Below the pieces are notes generated by a model that saw only the letters and a program-made list of their open reading frames with translations, was not told the origin of the DNA and made no database searches. From Lachnospiraceae bacterium (GTDB taxonomy: Bacteria > Bacillota > Clostridia > Lachnospirales > Lachnospiraceae), in assembly GCA_910576335.1 (NCBI GenBank), contig CAJTIU010000026.1:18744-82743 (forward strand): a stretch of DNA of 64,000 bases, read 5' to 3'. This document shows positions 44,354-50,683 of the stretch, in pieces. How positions within the stretch are numbered: the first letter of the stretch is position 1; the number at the start of each line of letters is the position of its first letter. A program made the position numbers and the translations under genes.

Positions 44354-44719
44354 ATGAGAATGAACCAAGATGAAAGAAGGTTTGACTTTCACGGGCTCGG
44401 GCTGGCGCTGAAAAAAGCCAGAGAAGAAAAGGGCTGGACACAAGCCTATGTTGCGGAATTAGTAGACCGTGACTCCCGTACCATTATGAATATTGAGAAC
44501 AAAGGACAGTATCCGAGCTTTAACCTTTTCGTAAAGCTCATTACCATGTTTGACATTTCGGTTGACCAGTTTATTCATACGGACGGAGGCGAACAAACAA
44601 GTCCTTGCAGAAAGCACATTGATGTGCTCCTAAACTCCATGAACGAGAAAGAGCTTGTTGTCATGGAGGCCACAGCCGAAGGGCTCAAGAAAGCCAGAGA
44701 AACGGAGGTTCCAGAATAA
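44354..44719 (+). CDS. XRE-family regulator
   Basis: 121 residues. HTH KKAREEKGWTQAYVAELVDRDSRTIMNIENKG lies near residues 20-52, then the usual PSFNLFVKLITMFDISVDQFI. The C-terminal helix LLNSMNEKELVVMEATAEGL resembles other element-borne XRE proteins. It is transcribed away from the immunity cluster and toward the relaxase, and probably controls ICE functions or the immunity genes. The start could be 44354 or 44360. A strong terminator follows. Confidence 0.85.
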   Translation: MRMNQDERRFDFHGLGLALKKAREEKGWTQAYVAELVDRDSRTIMNIENKGQYPSFNLFVKLITMFDISVDQFIHTDGGEQTSPCRKHIDVLLNSMNEKELVVMEATAEGLKKARETEVPE

Positions 44720-44772
44720 GGGCCTCTGTTTTTTTGCGCCATTTTCGGGGCTGCCGCTAAGTGGCAAGCAGG

Positions 44773-44801
44773 GCAACTGTGGCCACACAGTTGCTATTTT
44801 T
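44773..44801 (+). terminator. Terminator of the XRE gene
   Basis: GCAACTGTG pairs with CACAGTTGC around GCCA (44773-44794), followed by TATTTTT. Confidence 0.7.
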
Positions 44802-44832
44802 ACGTTCCGGCCTTCCGGCCAGAACGCAAAAA
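44799..44832. terminator. Second, bidirectional hairpin
   Basis: A TTTTT-flanked stem with GTTC-GGCC arms and AAAAA on the far side. It lies between the convergent XRE and relaxase genes and could end transcripts from both. Confidence 0.55.
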
Positions 44833-44863
44833 TCTGCTTGTTGGGGAGCCTCCCCAAACCCGG

Positions 44864-44886
44864 CTTCGGGCCAACATGGCCCGAAG
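44864..44886 (-). repeat. ICE 23-bp hairpin copy 4
   Basis: CTTCGGGCCA-ACA-TGGCCCGAAG, a perfect 10-bp stem, 36 bases beyond the relaxase stop. Confidence 0.8.
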
Positions 44887-44921
44887 AGTCAGCGTCGCTC
44901 CGCTCCTTATTTTTACACCCC

Positions 44922-46307
44922 CTAACGCTCCTGTTCCTTCTTCCTGCCCGGCTCCGCATAGCCCAGCAGATAATCAATGTTCGCCTTCGCCGCCGTGACC
45001 TCCCGCATTTCCTCCCGGGCCTTCCGGTACTCGGCATAGAGCCTCTTTTTCTTCTCCGCCAGCTCCCGTCCTTCCTCCTTCAGCCCGTCCATCTTTGGCA
45101 GCTTTGCCCCGCCCAGAATCCGCTTGAAGTCGGCGCAGGCCGCCCGGTAGAGCTCAATGTCTCCCTCATGCTCCGCAAGAAACTTCCGGCTGTATTTCCG
45201 GGCCTTGTATTCCTGGAACACAGGACGGGTCCTGGCATACTGGACCGTGGCCGCCTTCAATTCCCTATTGGTCTGGAGGGCTGCCTCGGCGCTCTTGATC
45301 TGGCCGGAAAGCGTGTGGAAACGCTCCGTGGTCTCCGTCGCTTTCTTTTCCAGTTGCCCATACTCCATCAAATCATTTTCCTGCAAAAAAGCTAGGGCGG
45401 CGGCCATTTGTTTCAGGTTGAAAACCTTGGCCCACCGCTCATACCCCGGCCCCTTCCCCTGGAGCTTGGATTGGATGTCGATAATCAGCTTGACCCTTTG
45501 ACCGGGCTGGCCCGCGCCTCCTTGGGAGCCGGACAGCGCCGCCTCTATATCCTTCTGGCTGTAGCCCTTTCCCAGCGTGGAGGAACGCAGGCGGGTAAAC
45601 CGTTCCTGGCCGGGGGCCCGGAAGCTGATTGCGCCCCTCTGCTGTTTTACCTCATAGCCGGACTGCTCCATGAGGGAGAGGAAGGCGGCAAGGTCGGAGG
45701 GCTGTTTTTCAAGGGCCGCGTCAATGGCGGCGCACAGCTTCTGCTGGAAGGTAAGCGGCCTTTCCCGGCCCTTGGCCCACTCCCCGTAGTTCTTATATTT
45801 CCCCTGGCTTTTTTGCTTCGGCTGCCTCACCACAGAGAGGCCGTTTTCCAGACAGAGGGTGTCGGACAGCCGCCCCAGGGCACGGCCGGAGCCGAGGAAG
45901 TCCCGGTATTTATGGGTGCAGTCAAGGGTGGTGGAATTGTAATAAATGTGGTTATGGATATGGGACTTGTCCGTGTGGGTGGTGACGATGAACTGGTGCC
46001 TTCCCTTCGTCCAACGCATAGCCAGCTCATAGCCGATGCGGTTGGCGTCCTCCGGTGTGATCTCCCCGGGAAGGAAGGACTGGCGTATCTGGTAGCAGAG
46101 CACGTCCCTATCCGCCTTCTGCTCCCGACCCGTGGCGGCCCTGTACCTGCTTTTCCACAAGAGAAATTCAGCGTCCACCGTGGCCGGGTCACATTCATAA
46201 GCGGAGATATATTTCCCTTCTTCCGTCTTGACCGGGTTCTTCCCATAATCGGTACAGTCCTTTATGGACTGCGCCACGGAGAGCCCCGGCGTGGTCTTGC
46301 GCTTCAT
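44922..46307 (-). CDS. Conjugative relaxase (MOBP-like, Tn1549 type)
   Basis: 461 residues from ATG 46307; the true protein is probably 467 residues. Upstream in-frame codons read ATA-GCC-ACC-ACG-CGG-CTG before that ATG, matching the ATTRLM opening of this family, and a GGAAGGAGGG site is placed for the ATA at 46323-46325. The catalytic metal motif HTDKSHIHNH lies in HQFIVTTHTDKSHIHNHIYYN, with Tyr residues near the N-terminus. A long helical C-terminus follows. It nicks oriT and leads the DNA strand in transfer. MobC lies upstream, but a caspase gene on the other strand now separates them. Confidence 0.85.
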   Translation of the reverse strand: MKRKTTPGLSVAQSIKDCTDYGKNPVKTEEGKYISAYECDPATVDAEFLLWKSRYRAATGREQKADRDVLCYQIRQSFLPGEITPEDANRIGYELAMRWTKGRHQFIVTTHTDKSHIHNHIYYNSTTLDCTHKYRDFLGSGRALGRLSDTLCLENGLSVVRQPKQKSQGKYKNYGEWAKGRERPLTFQQKLCAAIDAALEKQPSDLAAFLSLMEQSGYEVKQQRGAISFRAPGQERFTRLRSSTLGKGYSQKDIEAALSGSQGGAGQPGQRVKLIIDIQSKLQGKGPGYERWAKVFNLKQMAAALAFLQENDLMEYGQLEKKATETTERFHTLSGQIKSAEAALQTNRELKAATVQYARTRPVFQEYKARKYSRKFLAEHEGDIELYRAACADFKRILGGAKLPKMDGLKEEGRELAEKKKRLYAEYRKAREEMREVTAAKANIDYLLGYAEPGRKKEQER

Positions 46308-46344
46308 CAGCCGCGTGGTGGCTATGGTTCATCCCTCCTTCCGG

Positions 46345-46367
46345 CCTCGGGCCAACTTGGCCCGAAG
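46345..46367 (-). repeat. ICE 23-bp hairpin copy 5, upstream of the relaxase ribosome site
   Basis: CCTCGGGCCA-ACT-TGGCCCGAAG. On the minus strand it is followed at once by CCGGAAGGAGGG and the relaxase start. Confidence 0.8.
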
Positions 46368-46376
46368 TAAATTTGC

Positions 46377-46405
46377 TTGTGATTTTCTTTTATATAGTTT
46401 AAAAT
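46377..46405 (+). promoter_or_regulatory. Promoter of the caspase-like gene
   Basis: TTGTGA (46377-46382) and TAAAAT (46400-46405) with a 17-base spacer in AT-rich DNA, starting 9 bases after ICE hairpin copy 5. Confidence 0.6.
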
Positions 46406-46442
46406 ATAACCAATATAACAACAGCGTTAGGAGAAAACGGCT

Positions 46443-47897
46443 ATGAAAAAAACAGCCATCTTATTTGGCATAAATAAATATCTGGACTGCCCTCTTAAAA
46501 ATGCAGTTAATGATGCCGCTGCATTAGCCAATAAATTAGAAGAATTAGGTTTTGACGTAAAATGCTTTTTAGATATAGATACAGCAACTATGGACCGGGA
46601 ACTGGTGACCTTTAAGGATGTTTTATCAAAATCAAATGTCGGTCTGTTCTTTTTTGCTGGTCATGGCATCCAGTGTAAAGGAGAAAATTTTTTGGCTACA
46701 ACAAGTACAAGCTTCGCAGATGAAAGTTCATGTAAATATACCTCTCTTCCTCTAAATTTCGTAATAGATACTTTTGAAGAAAGCGGAGTTAATACTAAAA
46801 TTATAATTTTAGATGCTTGCCGAAATAATCCCTTTGTTACATGGAGAAGTGTAACGAATGATGGACTGGCTCCCGTATATGCACCAAAAGGAACTATTAT
46901 AGCATTTTCTACTTCACCGGGGCAAAAAGCATCTGATGGCAGCAATAATCACGGTATATATACCAATGCGCTACTTATGCACATTGCAACTAAGAATTTG
47001 TCTATTGAAGATATGTTTAAAAGAGTGCGTAACACTGTAAGCTCACATACGCATCATAAGCAAATCACATGGGAACACACATCGCTCATGGGAACTTTCT
47101 ATTTTAATTCCGGTTTAGATGAAGGAAAGGCCACCGCTACATACTCGGACAGTGCATTGGCCGACCAAAATTATATGTGTGAAGATGACTCTATCCAAAA
47201 TATCATAGACGCTTTAAAATCGTATAATTGGTATAAGCAAAATCCTGCTATTACACAATTAGAACGAATGAAATTTGTACAATCGGACAAAGATGATTTA
47301 TTTGTTTTGGGGAGAAATATATATCAAGCTGCATGTGGAGGATCAGGGAATGCCGGGAATTGGATTGACAATATAAACAGCAATCTTCTCAGCATAGGTG
47401 ATAATGCTTCCATTCATTTGCTAAATGGTATTCTTTTTGAAATATATTTTAATTGCAAAGGCCAGATTAGAACTTCTCCTAAATCTACTCATTTTGAGAA
47501 GCCAATAAAAATGTGTCAAAAGGATAAGTATATTTCTTGTGGTGTATTTATCCGAAGTTTTTTGGAACAATATCCACAAAAAATTTTCTATATGCCTGGC
47601 TCAACTGATTTACTAACTATTGATGTCCTTATCTCCCAAAGCGAGAATGAGTATCACATTGATGGAATTTGCATTGATGGCCTAAGTTGTATGTACGATG
47701 AAGATGAAGTAGAGTTTTATAAATACAATGATAGCGATTATTTTTCTCAAAAAGTAACGTCGGATGAACTTGAAATTATACTTATGGAAAAAATAGTGGT
47801 GCCTAAAAACAGAGCGAAATTTACCTATAATGAAAATATATCTTCTGATACCAAAATATTAGTGCCATATAATTTTAGCATATTGCGCTATATCTAA
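46443..47897 (+). CDS. Caspase-like (peptidase C14) protein carried in the ICE
   Basis: 484 residues. The N-terminal caspase fold is complete: ILFGINKYLDCPLKNAVNDA opening, catalytic His74 in FFFAGHGIQ and Cys126 in IIILDACRNNP, then SPGQKASDGSNNHGIYTNALL. Residues from about 235 form a second domain that I do not recognise (DNASIHLLNGILFEIYFNC, then IDVLISQSENEYHIDGICID). No signal peptide, so cytoplasmic. The gene is AT-rich, has its own promoter and runs against the conjugation operon between mobC and the relaxase, so it is an inserted cargo gene. Prokaryotic caspases often act as suicide effectors in phage defence; that role here is inference. Confidence 0.8.
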   Translation: MKKTAILFGINKYLDCPLKNAVNDAAALANKLEELGFDVKCFLDIDTATMDRELVTFKDVLSKSNVGLFFFAGHGIQCKGENFLATTSTSFADESSCKYTSLPLNFVIDTFEESGVNTKIIILDACRNNPFVTWRSVTNDGLAPVYAPKGTIIAFSTSPGQKASDGSNNHGIYTNALLMHIATKNLSIEDMFKRVRNTVSSHTHHKQITWEHTSLMGTFYFNSGLDEGKATATYSDSALADQNYMCEDDSIQNIIDALKSYNWYKQNPAITQLERMKFVQSDKDDLFVLGRNIYQAACGGSGNAGNWIDNINSNLLSIGDNASIHLLNGILFEIYFNCKGQIRTSPKSTHFEKPIKMCQKDKYISCGVFIRSFLEQYPQKIFYMPGSTDLLTIDVLISQSENEYHIDGICIDGLSCMYDEDEVEFYKYNDSDYFSQKVTSDELEIILMEKIVVPKNRAKFTYNENISSDTKILVPYNFSILRYI

Positions 47898-47907
47898 CAC
47901 AAAACAA

Positions 47908-47940
47908 GAGGGGGCAACCTGCCAAAAAGGTTGCCCCCTC
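47908..47940 (-). terminator. 13-bp stem terminator after mobC
   Basis: GAGGGGGCAACCT (47908-47920) pairs perfectly with AGGTTGCCCCCTC (47928-47940). On the minus strand it is followed by TTGTTTTGTG, ending the transfer operon. It also lies just after the caspase stop on the plus strand. Confidence 0.8.
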
Positions 47941-47944
47941 AAAC

Positions 47945-48253
47945 TCATTTCCCCACCAGTGCCGCCAGCTCCTTCAACACCCCGGACAGCTGCCCCCACA
48001 GCTTTTCATAGTCCTCTTTCAGCCCGTCAATCTCTTCCGGGTACAGCCCGTAAGTGTGGGCGTGGACGGCTATCTGGTTCAAGTTGTTGGAGCACCGCCG
48101 CTGCAAGGAGACCAGCTCCCGGACGGGCGCAAGGTCCACATGGAGGATATAGCCGTTTAGGGCCATCTTCCGCATATAGGCCCCGGCGTTGGAAATGCCG
48201 GCCTCGGCCATGCGCCCGTGTATCTGGGCCAGCTCGTCCGCCGTCACCATCAC
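47945..48253 (-). CDS. mobC: MobC-like relaxosome protein
   Basis: 102 residues from GTG 48253. It contains AGISNAGAYMRKMALNGYI and LVSLQRRCSNNLNQIAVHAHTYG, the MobC (PF05713) signature. It helps the relaxase open oriT. The frame is open upstream with GRKRDRHLNV, a typical MobC start, reaching a CTG at 48287-48289 that overlaps the previous gene's stop (CTGA) behind GGGAGG. Initiation may therefore be at CTG, giving 114 residues. Confidence 0.85.
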   Translation of the reverse strand: MMVTADELAQIHGRMAEAGISNAGAYMRKMALNGYILHVDLAPVRELVSLQRRCSNNLNQIAVHAHTYGLYPEEIDGLKEDYEKLWGQLSGVLKELAALVGK

Positions 48254-48285
48254 GTTCAGGTGCCTGTCCCGTTTCCTCCCTGCCG

Positions 48286-48471
48286 TCAGCGTTCCTCCCG
48301 TTCCCGGCTCCGTCTGGGGGCTGGCGGCTCCTTCACCCGGTCAGGCTTCTTTTCCTCCGGCCTCTGGGGGAGCGGCGAGGGCGGGAGGTTATTCAGTATG
48401 CCGTCCAGCATGTTCCCGTTCTGTTCCTCCGTAAGCTCCACGGTCAATAAGGGATTGTCTCTCTCGTTCAT
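48286..48471 (-). CDS. DUF4316-like small ICE protein
   Basis: 61 residues opening MNERDNPLLTVELTEEQNG, then NMLDGILNNLPPSP and a proline/charged tail. This matches the short DUF4316-type proteins of Tn1549-like elements. GGAGGAACC precedes the ATG. Its stop overlaps the probable start of mobC. Function unknown. Confidence 0.65.
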   Translation of the reverse strand: MNERDNPLLTVELTEEQNGNMLDGILNNLPPSPLPQRPEEKKPDRVKEPPAPRRSREREER

Positions 48472-48479
48472 GGTTCCTC

Positions 48480-49046
48480 CTATCTGTCCTCATGGGACTT
48501 CCCTGTTTTCTGTCTCTCGGATTCCTTTGACGGTTCCGCCCTCCTGGCCGCCTCCTTCAGCTGCCCGGTGATGGACGGCCGCCCCGCCCGGTCCGGGTTG
48601 TGGTTGGACGACTTGAGCTCATAATCGCACATCTGCTTTTCAGTCAGCGGCTTTCCATAGATCAGCTCGCCCCACGCCAGCATGTTTCCGCCCTCCACCG
48701 GAATCCTCTCGTCATAGTTGAATATCTCTATGGGCCCGTTGCCCGGCGGCTTCGGGTAGGTCCCTATGTCCACCGGCCTCTGGGTGGAGTAATAGCGGTA
48801 ATGCCCCGGCCCCTGCCGCTGGCTGTCCGGCCCCCGTTCCTCCACCCCGAACTGGTAGTGGTGCTCTGCCGCCCGGTGGGCGAAGTCCCGGACGGCAGCC
48901 TCTTCGTCCTTGAAGTAGTGGCCCCAGTTATAGTCACGGCTCCCGTCGGCACTTTCATAGAACGTCCATGTGACGAAGGGGGAAGGCGCGTTGGGGTTGT
49001 GGCCCAGCGCATACCCCCGGTCGTTGGTGAAGGCCACCGACCGCAA
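48480..49046 (-). CDS. Conserved ICE accessory protein with probable ATA start
   Basis: 188 residues from TTG 49046; more likely 197 from ATA at 49071-49073, which is 8 bases behind AAGGAGG and adds ETNQGYEIL. It contains AFTNDRGYALGHNPNAPSP, FVTWTFYESADGSRDYNWG and EAAVRDFAHRAAEHHYQF, typical of polyvalent accessory proteins in such elements. No enzymatic motif is visible. ICE hairpin copy 6 lies directly upstream of the ribosome site. Function unknown. Confidence 0.65.
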   Translation of the reverse strand: MRSVAFTNDRGYALGHNPNAPSPFVTWTFYESADGSRDYNWGHYFKDEEAAVRDFAHRAAEHHYQFGVEERGPDSQRQGPGHYRYYSTQRPVDIGTYPKPPGNGPIEIFNYDERIPVEGGNMLAWGELIYGKPLTEKQMCDYELKSSNHNPDRAGRPSITGQLKEAARRAEPSKESERQKTGKSHEDR

Positions 49047-49093
49047 AATCTCATATCCCTGGTTTGTCTCTATGGCAGTTCCCTCCTTTCCGG

Positions 49094-49116
49094 CCTCGGG
49101 CCAACTTGGCCCGAAG
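49094..49116 (-). repeat. ICE 23-bp hairpin copy 6
   Basis: CCTCGGGCCA-ACT-TGGCCCGAAG. On the minus strand it is followed by CCGGAAAGGAGG and the ATA start at 49073. Confidence 0.8.
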
Positions 49117-49188
49117 CGCCCTTTGTTACGAAATACCCCCGTAAACCGGGCCGGCAGGCATTAAGATACCTCCGCCCGGAAAACAGGG

Positions 49189-49611
49189 TCAGGACCCCTT
49201 GGAATCACTGGCTTCTGGCAGGCCCAAATCGTAACGGCCCTGCCCGGGTTTTGAGCGCTTCTTCCTCATGCGCTCCCGGCTCCTGCGGCGGTTCCCCTCG
49301 TCCTTGCAGGCCGGGGAGCAGTAGGCCTGCCTGCCCTCCGGGAGAAACGGCTTCCCACAGACGGCGCAGGGCTTCGTATCCGGCGGCGGGCCTTCCTCAC
49401 AGACGGCCTTTTCCAGCACCGGGTCCAGCGGGAGGACATTCTCACGGAAATAGCGGCAGAAAGAACCCGTCCAGCCTTTCCCCAGCATGTAGCAGGAACA
49501 GTCCAGCGGAAGGCAGATGTCCTCTCCGCTGTCATAGTTGGCGCACCAGCCCGTGACAAGCCGCCGGATTCCTTTCCGCTCGTCCCGGTCCAGCTCCCGG
49601 CCCACGGTCAA
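49189..49611 (-). CDS. Cysteine-rich VLP-domain protein
   Basis: About 140 residues from TTG 49611, which overlaps the stop of the previous gene (TTGA). It contains ELDRDERKGIRRLVTGWCANYD, CLPLDCSCYMLGKGWTGSFCRYF and the zinc-finger-like CAVCGKPFLPEGRQAYCSPACKDEG, then a basic tail. This is the Cys_rich_VLP family found in Tn1549-like elements. Probable metal binding; role in transfer unknown. Confidence 0.75.
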   Translation of the reverse strand: MTVGRELDRDERKGIRRLVTGWCANYDSGEDICLPLDCSCYMLGKGWTGSFCRYFRENVLPLDPVLEKAVCEEGPPPDTKPCAVCGKPFLPEGRQAYCSPACKDEGNRRRSRERMRKKRSKPGQGRYDLGLPEASDSKGS

Positions 49612-49799
49612 TGCCCCGGGCCAGGCTGGCCCGAAGTACGGGGCTCCACGATCAGGGTGCGGAACTTCTTCCGGCACCGCCCCCGCCGTCCTTTGCACTC
49701 CTTTAAGTAGCGGCACCCGGCGCAGGGGTCGGCGCCTCCCCGTCCCGGGCGGGGGACCGCCTTCATCATCCTTTCAAATTCGCTGTCCGTAAAATTCAT
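49608..49799 (-). CDS. Small Cys-containing ICE protein, 63 residues
   Basis: MNFTDSEFERMMKAVPRPG then CAGCRYLKECKGRRGRC. ATG overlaps the stop of the DUF4366 gene (ATGA), and its own stop overlaps the next start, so it is translationally coupled on both sides. Possible small zinc-binding protein; function unknown. Its 3' end contains ICE hairpin copy 7. Confidence 0.6.
   Translation of the reverse strand: MNFTDSEFERMMKAVPRPGRGGADPCAGCRYLKECKGRRGRCRKKFRTLIVEPRTSGQPGPGH
49614..49636 (-). repeat. ICE 23-bp hairpin copy 7
   Basis: CCCCGGGCCA-GGC-TGGCCCGAAG, located in the last codons of the 63-residue gene, immediately before the VLP gene start. Confidence 0.7.
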
Positions 49800-50419
49800 T
49801 CCCCGTCCTCCGTTTCCTCGATTTCCTCCAGATCGCCGTAGGGGTCGTCCTCGTCCTCATAGCCGTATTCCCCGTCGTCCATGTCAGGAGCTTCATGCTT
49901 CGGGCGGTATATCTTGAAATAATACCCGGCCCCGCCTCCGGCCAGCAGGACGGCGGCAACCATCAGGATGTTTCTCATAGGGAACCCGGATGTTTTCTCC
50001 GGTTCGGGTTCAGGCTCCGGTTCCGTGGGAGGCTCTGTCTCCGGTTCCGGCTCCATGACCGGCTCCGTCACCTCCGGCTCCGGGTCTTTCTCCGCAAGTG
50101 CTAGCAGGTCCTTCTCCGTGACCGCGTTCAGGAAGTAGACGTTCTGCCCGTCCCGCTGGCGGTCGATAATCAGATAGAACACGTTCTCGCTGGGGGTGGT
50201 GATGGTGAAGAACTCCTTGCCGTCCCCGTCCGTGGCGTTGTCCACCACGGTCCCGGTGCCCTCCGGGGTGAAGGGCTTCGCCGTGGTCTCTTCCTCCGTT
50301 TCCGGGGCGGTCTCCTCCGCCGGCTCGCTGCTCTGGGCGTAGGCCGTCAGGGACATGCTGGTAAGGGAGAGCAGCGCCGAGAGGATAAGCGCCACCCTGC
50401 GGATCAGGTTATTCTTCAT
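49796..50419 (-). CDS. DUF4366 (CD1107-type) membrane protein of the transfer system
   Basis: 207 residues from ATG 50419 (AAGGAGG upstream). Signal peptide RRVALILSALLSLTSMSLTAYA, then an acidic Thr/Glu segment, a beta-rich DUF4366 core (TVVDNATDGDGKEFFTITT and ENVFYLIIDRQRDGQNVYFL), a Pro-Glu repeat stalk, one membrane helix (NILMVAAVLLAGGGAGYYF) and an acidic cytoplasmic tail. It is a standard transfer-operon component of CTn4/Tn1549-like elements, presumed to be part of the envelope channel. Confidence 0.8.
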   Translation of the reverse strand: MKNNLIRRVALILSALLSLTSMSLTAYAQSSEPAEETAPETEEETTAKPFTPEGTGTVVDNATDGDGKEFFTITTPSENVFYLIIDRQRDGQNVYFLNAVTEKDLLALAEKDPEPEVTEPVMEPEPETEPPTEPEPEPEPEKTSGFPMRNILMVAAVLLAGGGAGYYFKIYRPKHEAPDMDDGEYGYEDEDDPYGDLEEIEETEDGE

Positions 50420-50663
50420 GTTCGGAATCCTCCTTTCTGGTGCCGGGCTTCGGGACAAGTTGGCCCGGGGTGGAAACGTTGGGGTTGTCGAGGAAGGCCA
50501 GGAGCTCGGCGGGGGTCAGCTTCAAAGAGCGGACCGCCTGCACGATCATCACGTTCTCTTCCTCCTGCTTCTGCTTCTCCAGATCCCGGACCCTGGCCTG
50601 CCACTCGGCGGCCTTCTCCCGGGCCTTCAAAAGCTCCTTTTCAATTTTTTCAAGCCTGCTCAT
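50409..50663 (-). CDS. DUF4315 family protein
   Basis: 84 residues. An N-terminal coiled coil (RLEKIEKELLKAREKAAEWQ) is followed by VRSLKLTPAELLAFLDN, the conserved DUF4315 end. GGAGGGCTGC precedes the ATG. It overlaps the next gene by 11 bases. ICE hairpin copy 8 is embedded in its coding sequence near the 3' end. Constant member of this transfer operon; function unknown. Confidence 0.8.
   Translation of the reverse strand: MSRLEKIEKELLKAREKAAEWQARVRDLEKQKQEEENVMIVQAVRSLKLTPAELLAFLDNPNVSTPGQLVPKPGTRKEDSEHEE
50448..50470 (-). repeat. ICE 23-bp hairpin copy 8 (inside DUF4315)
   Basis: CTTCGGGACA-AGT-TGGCCCGGGG, diverged, within the DUF4315 coding region and about 30 bases before the DUF4366 start. 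Confidence 0.6.
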
Positions 50664-50683
50664 GCAGCCCTCCTTTCAGAAAA

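Noticed and set aside
45408..46370. Long plus-strand frames antisense to the relaxase and other GC-rich transfer genes
   Set aside because: Shadows caused by high GC on the minus-strand genes; they lack starts and domain signals.
46443..47897. CBASS or other multi-gene defence system around the caspase
   Set aside because: Neighbours are only mobC, relaxase and transfer genes; no cyclase, NLR or sensor gene is adjacent.
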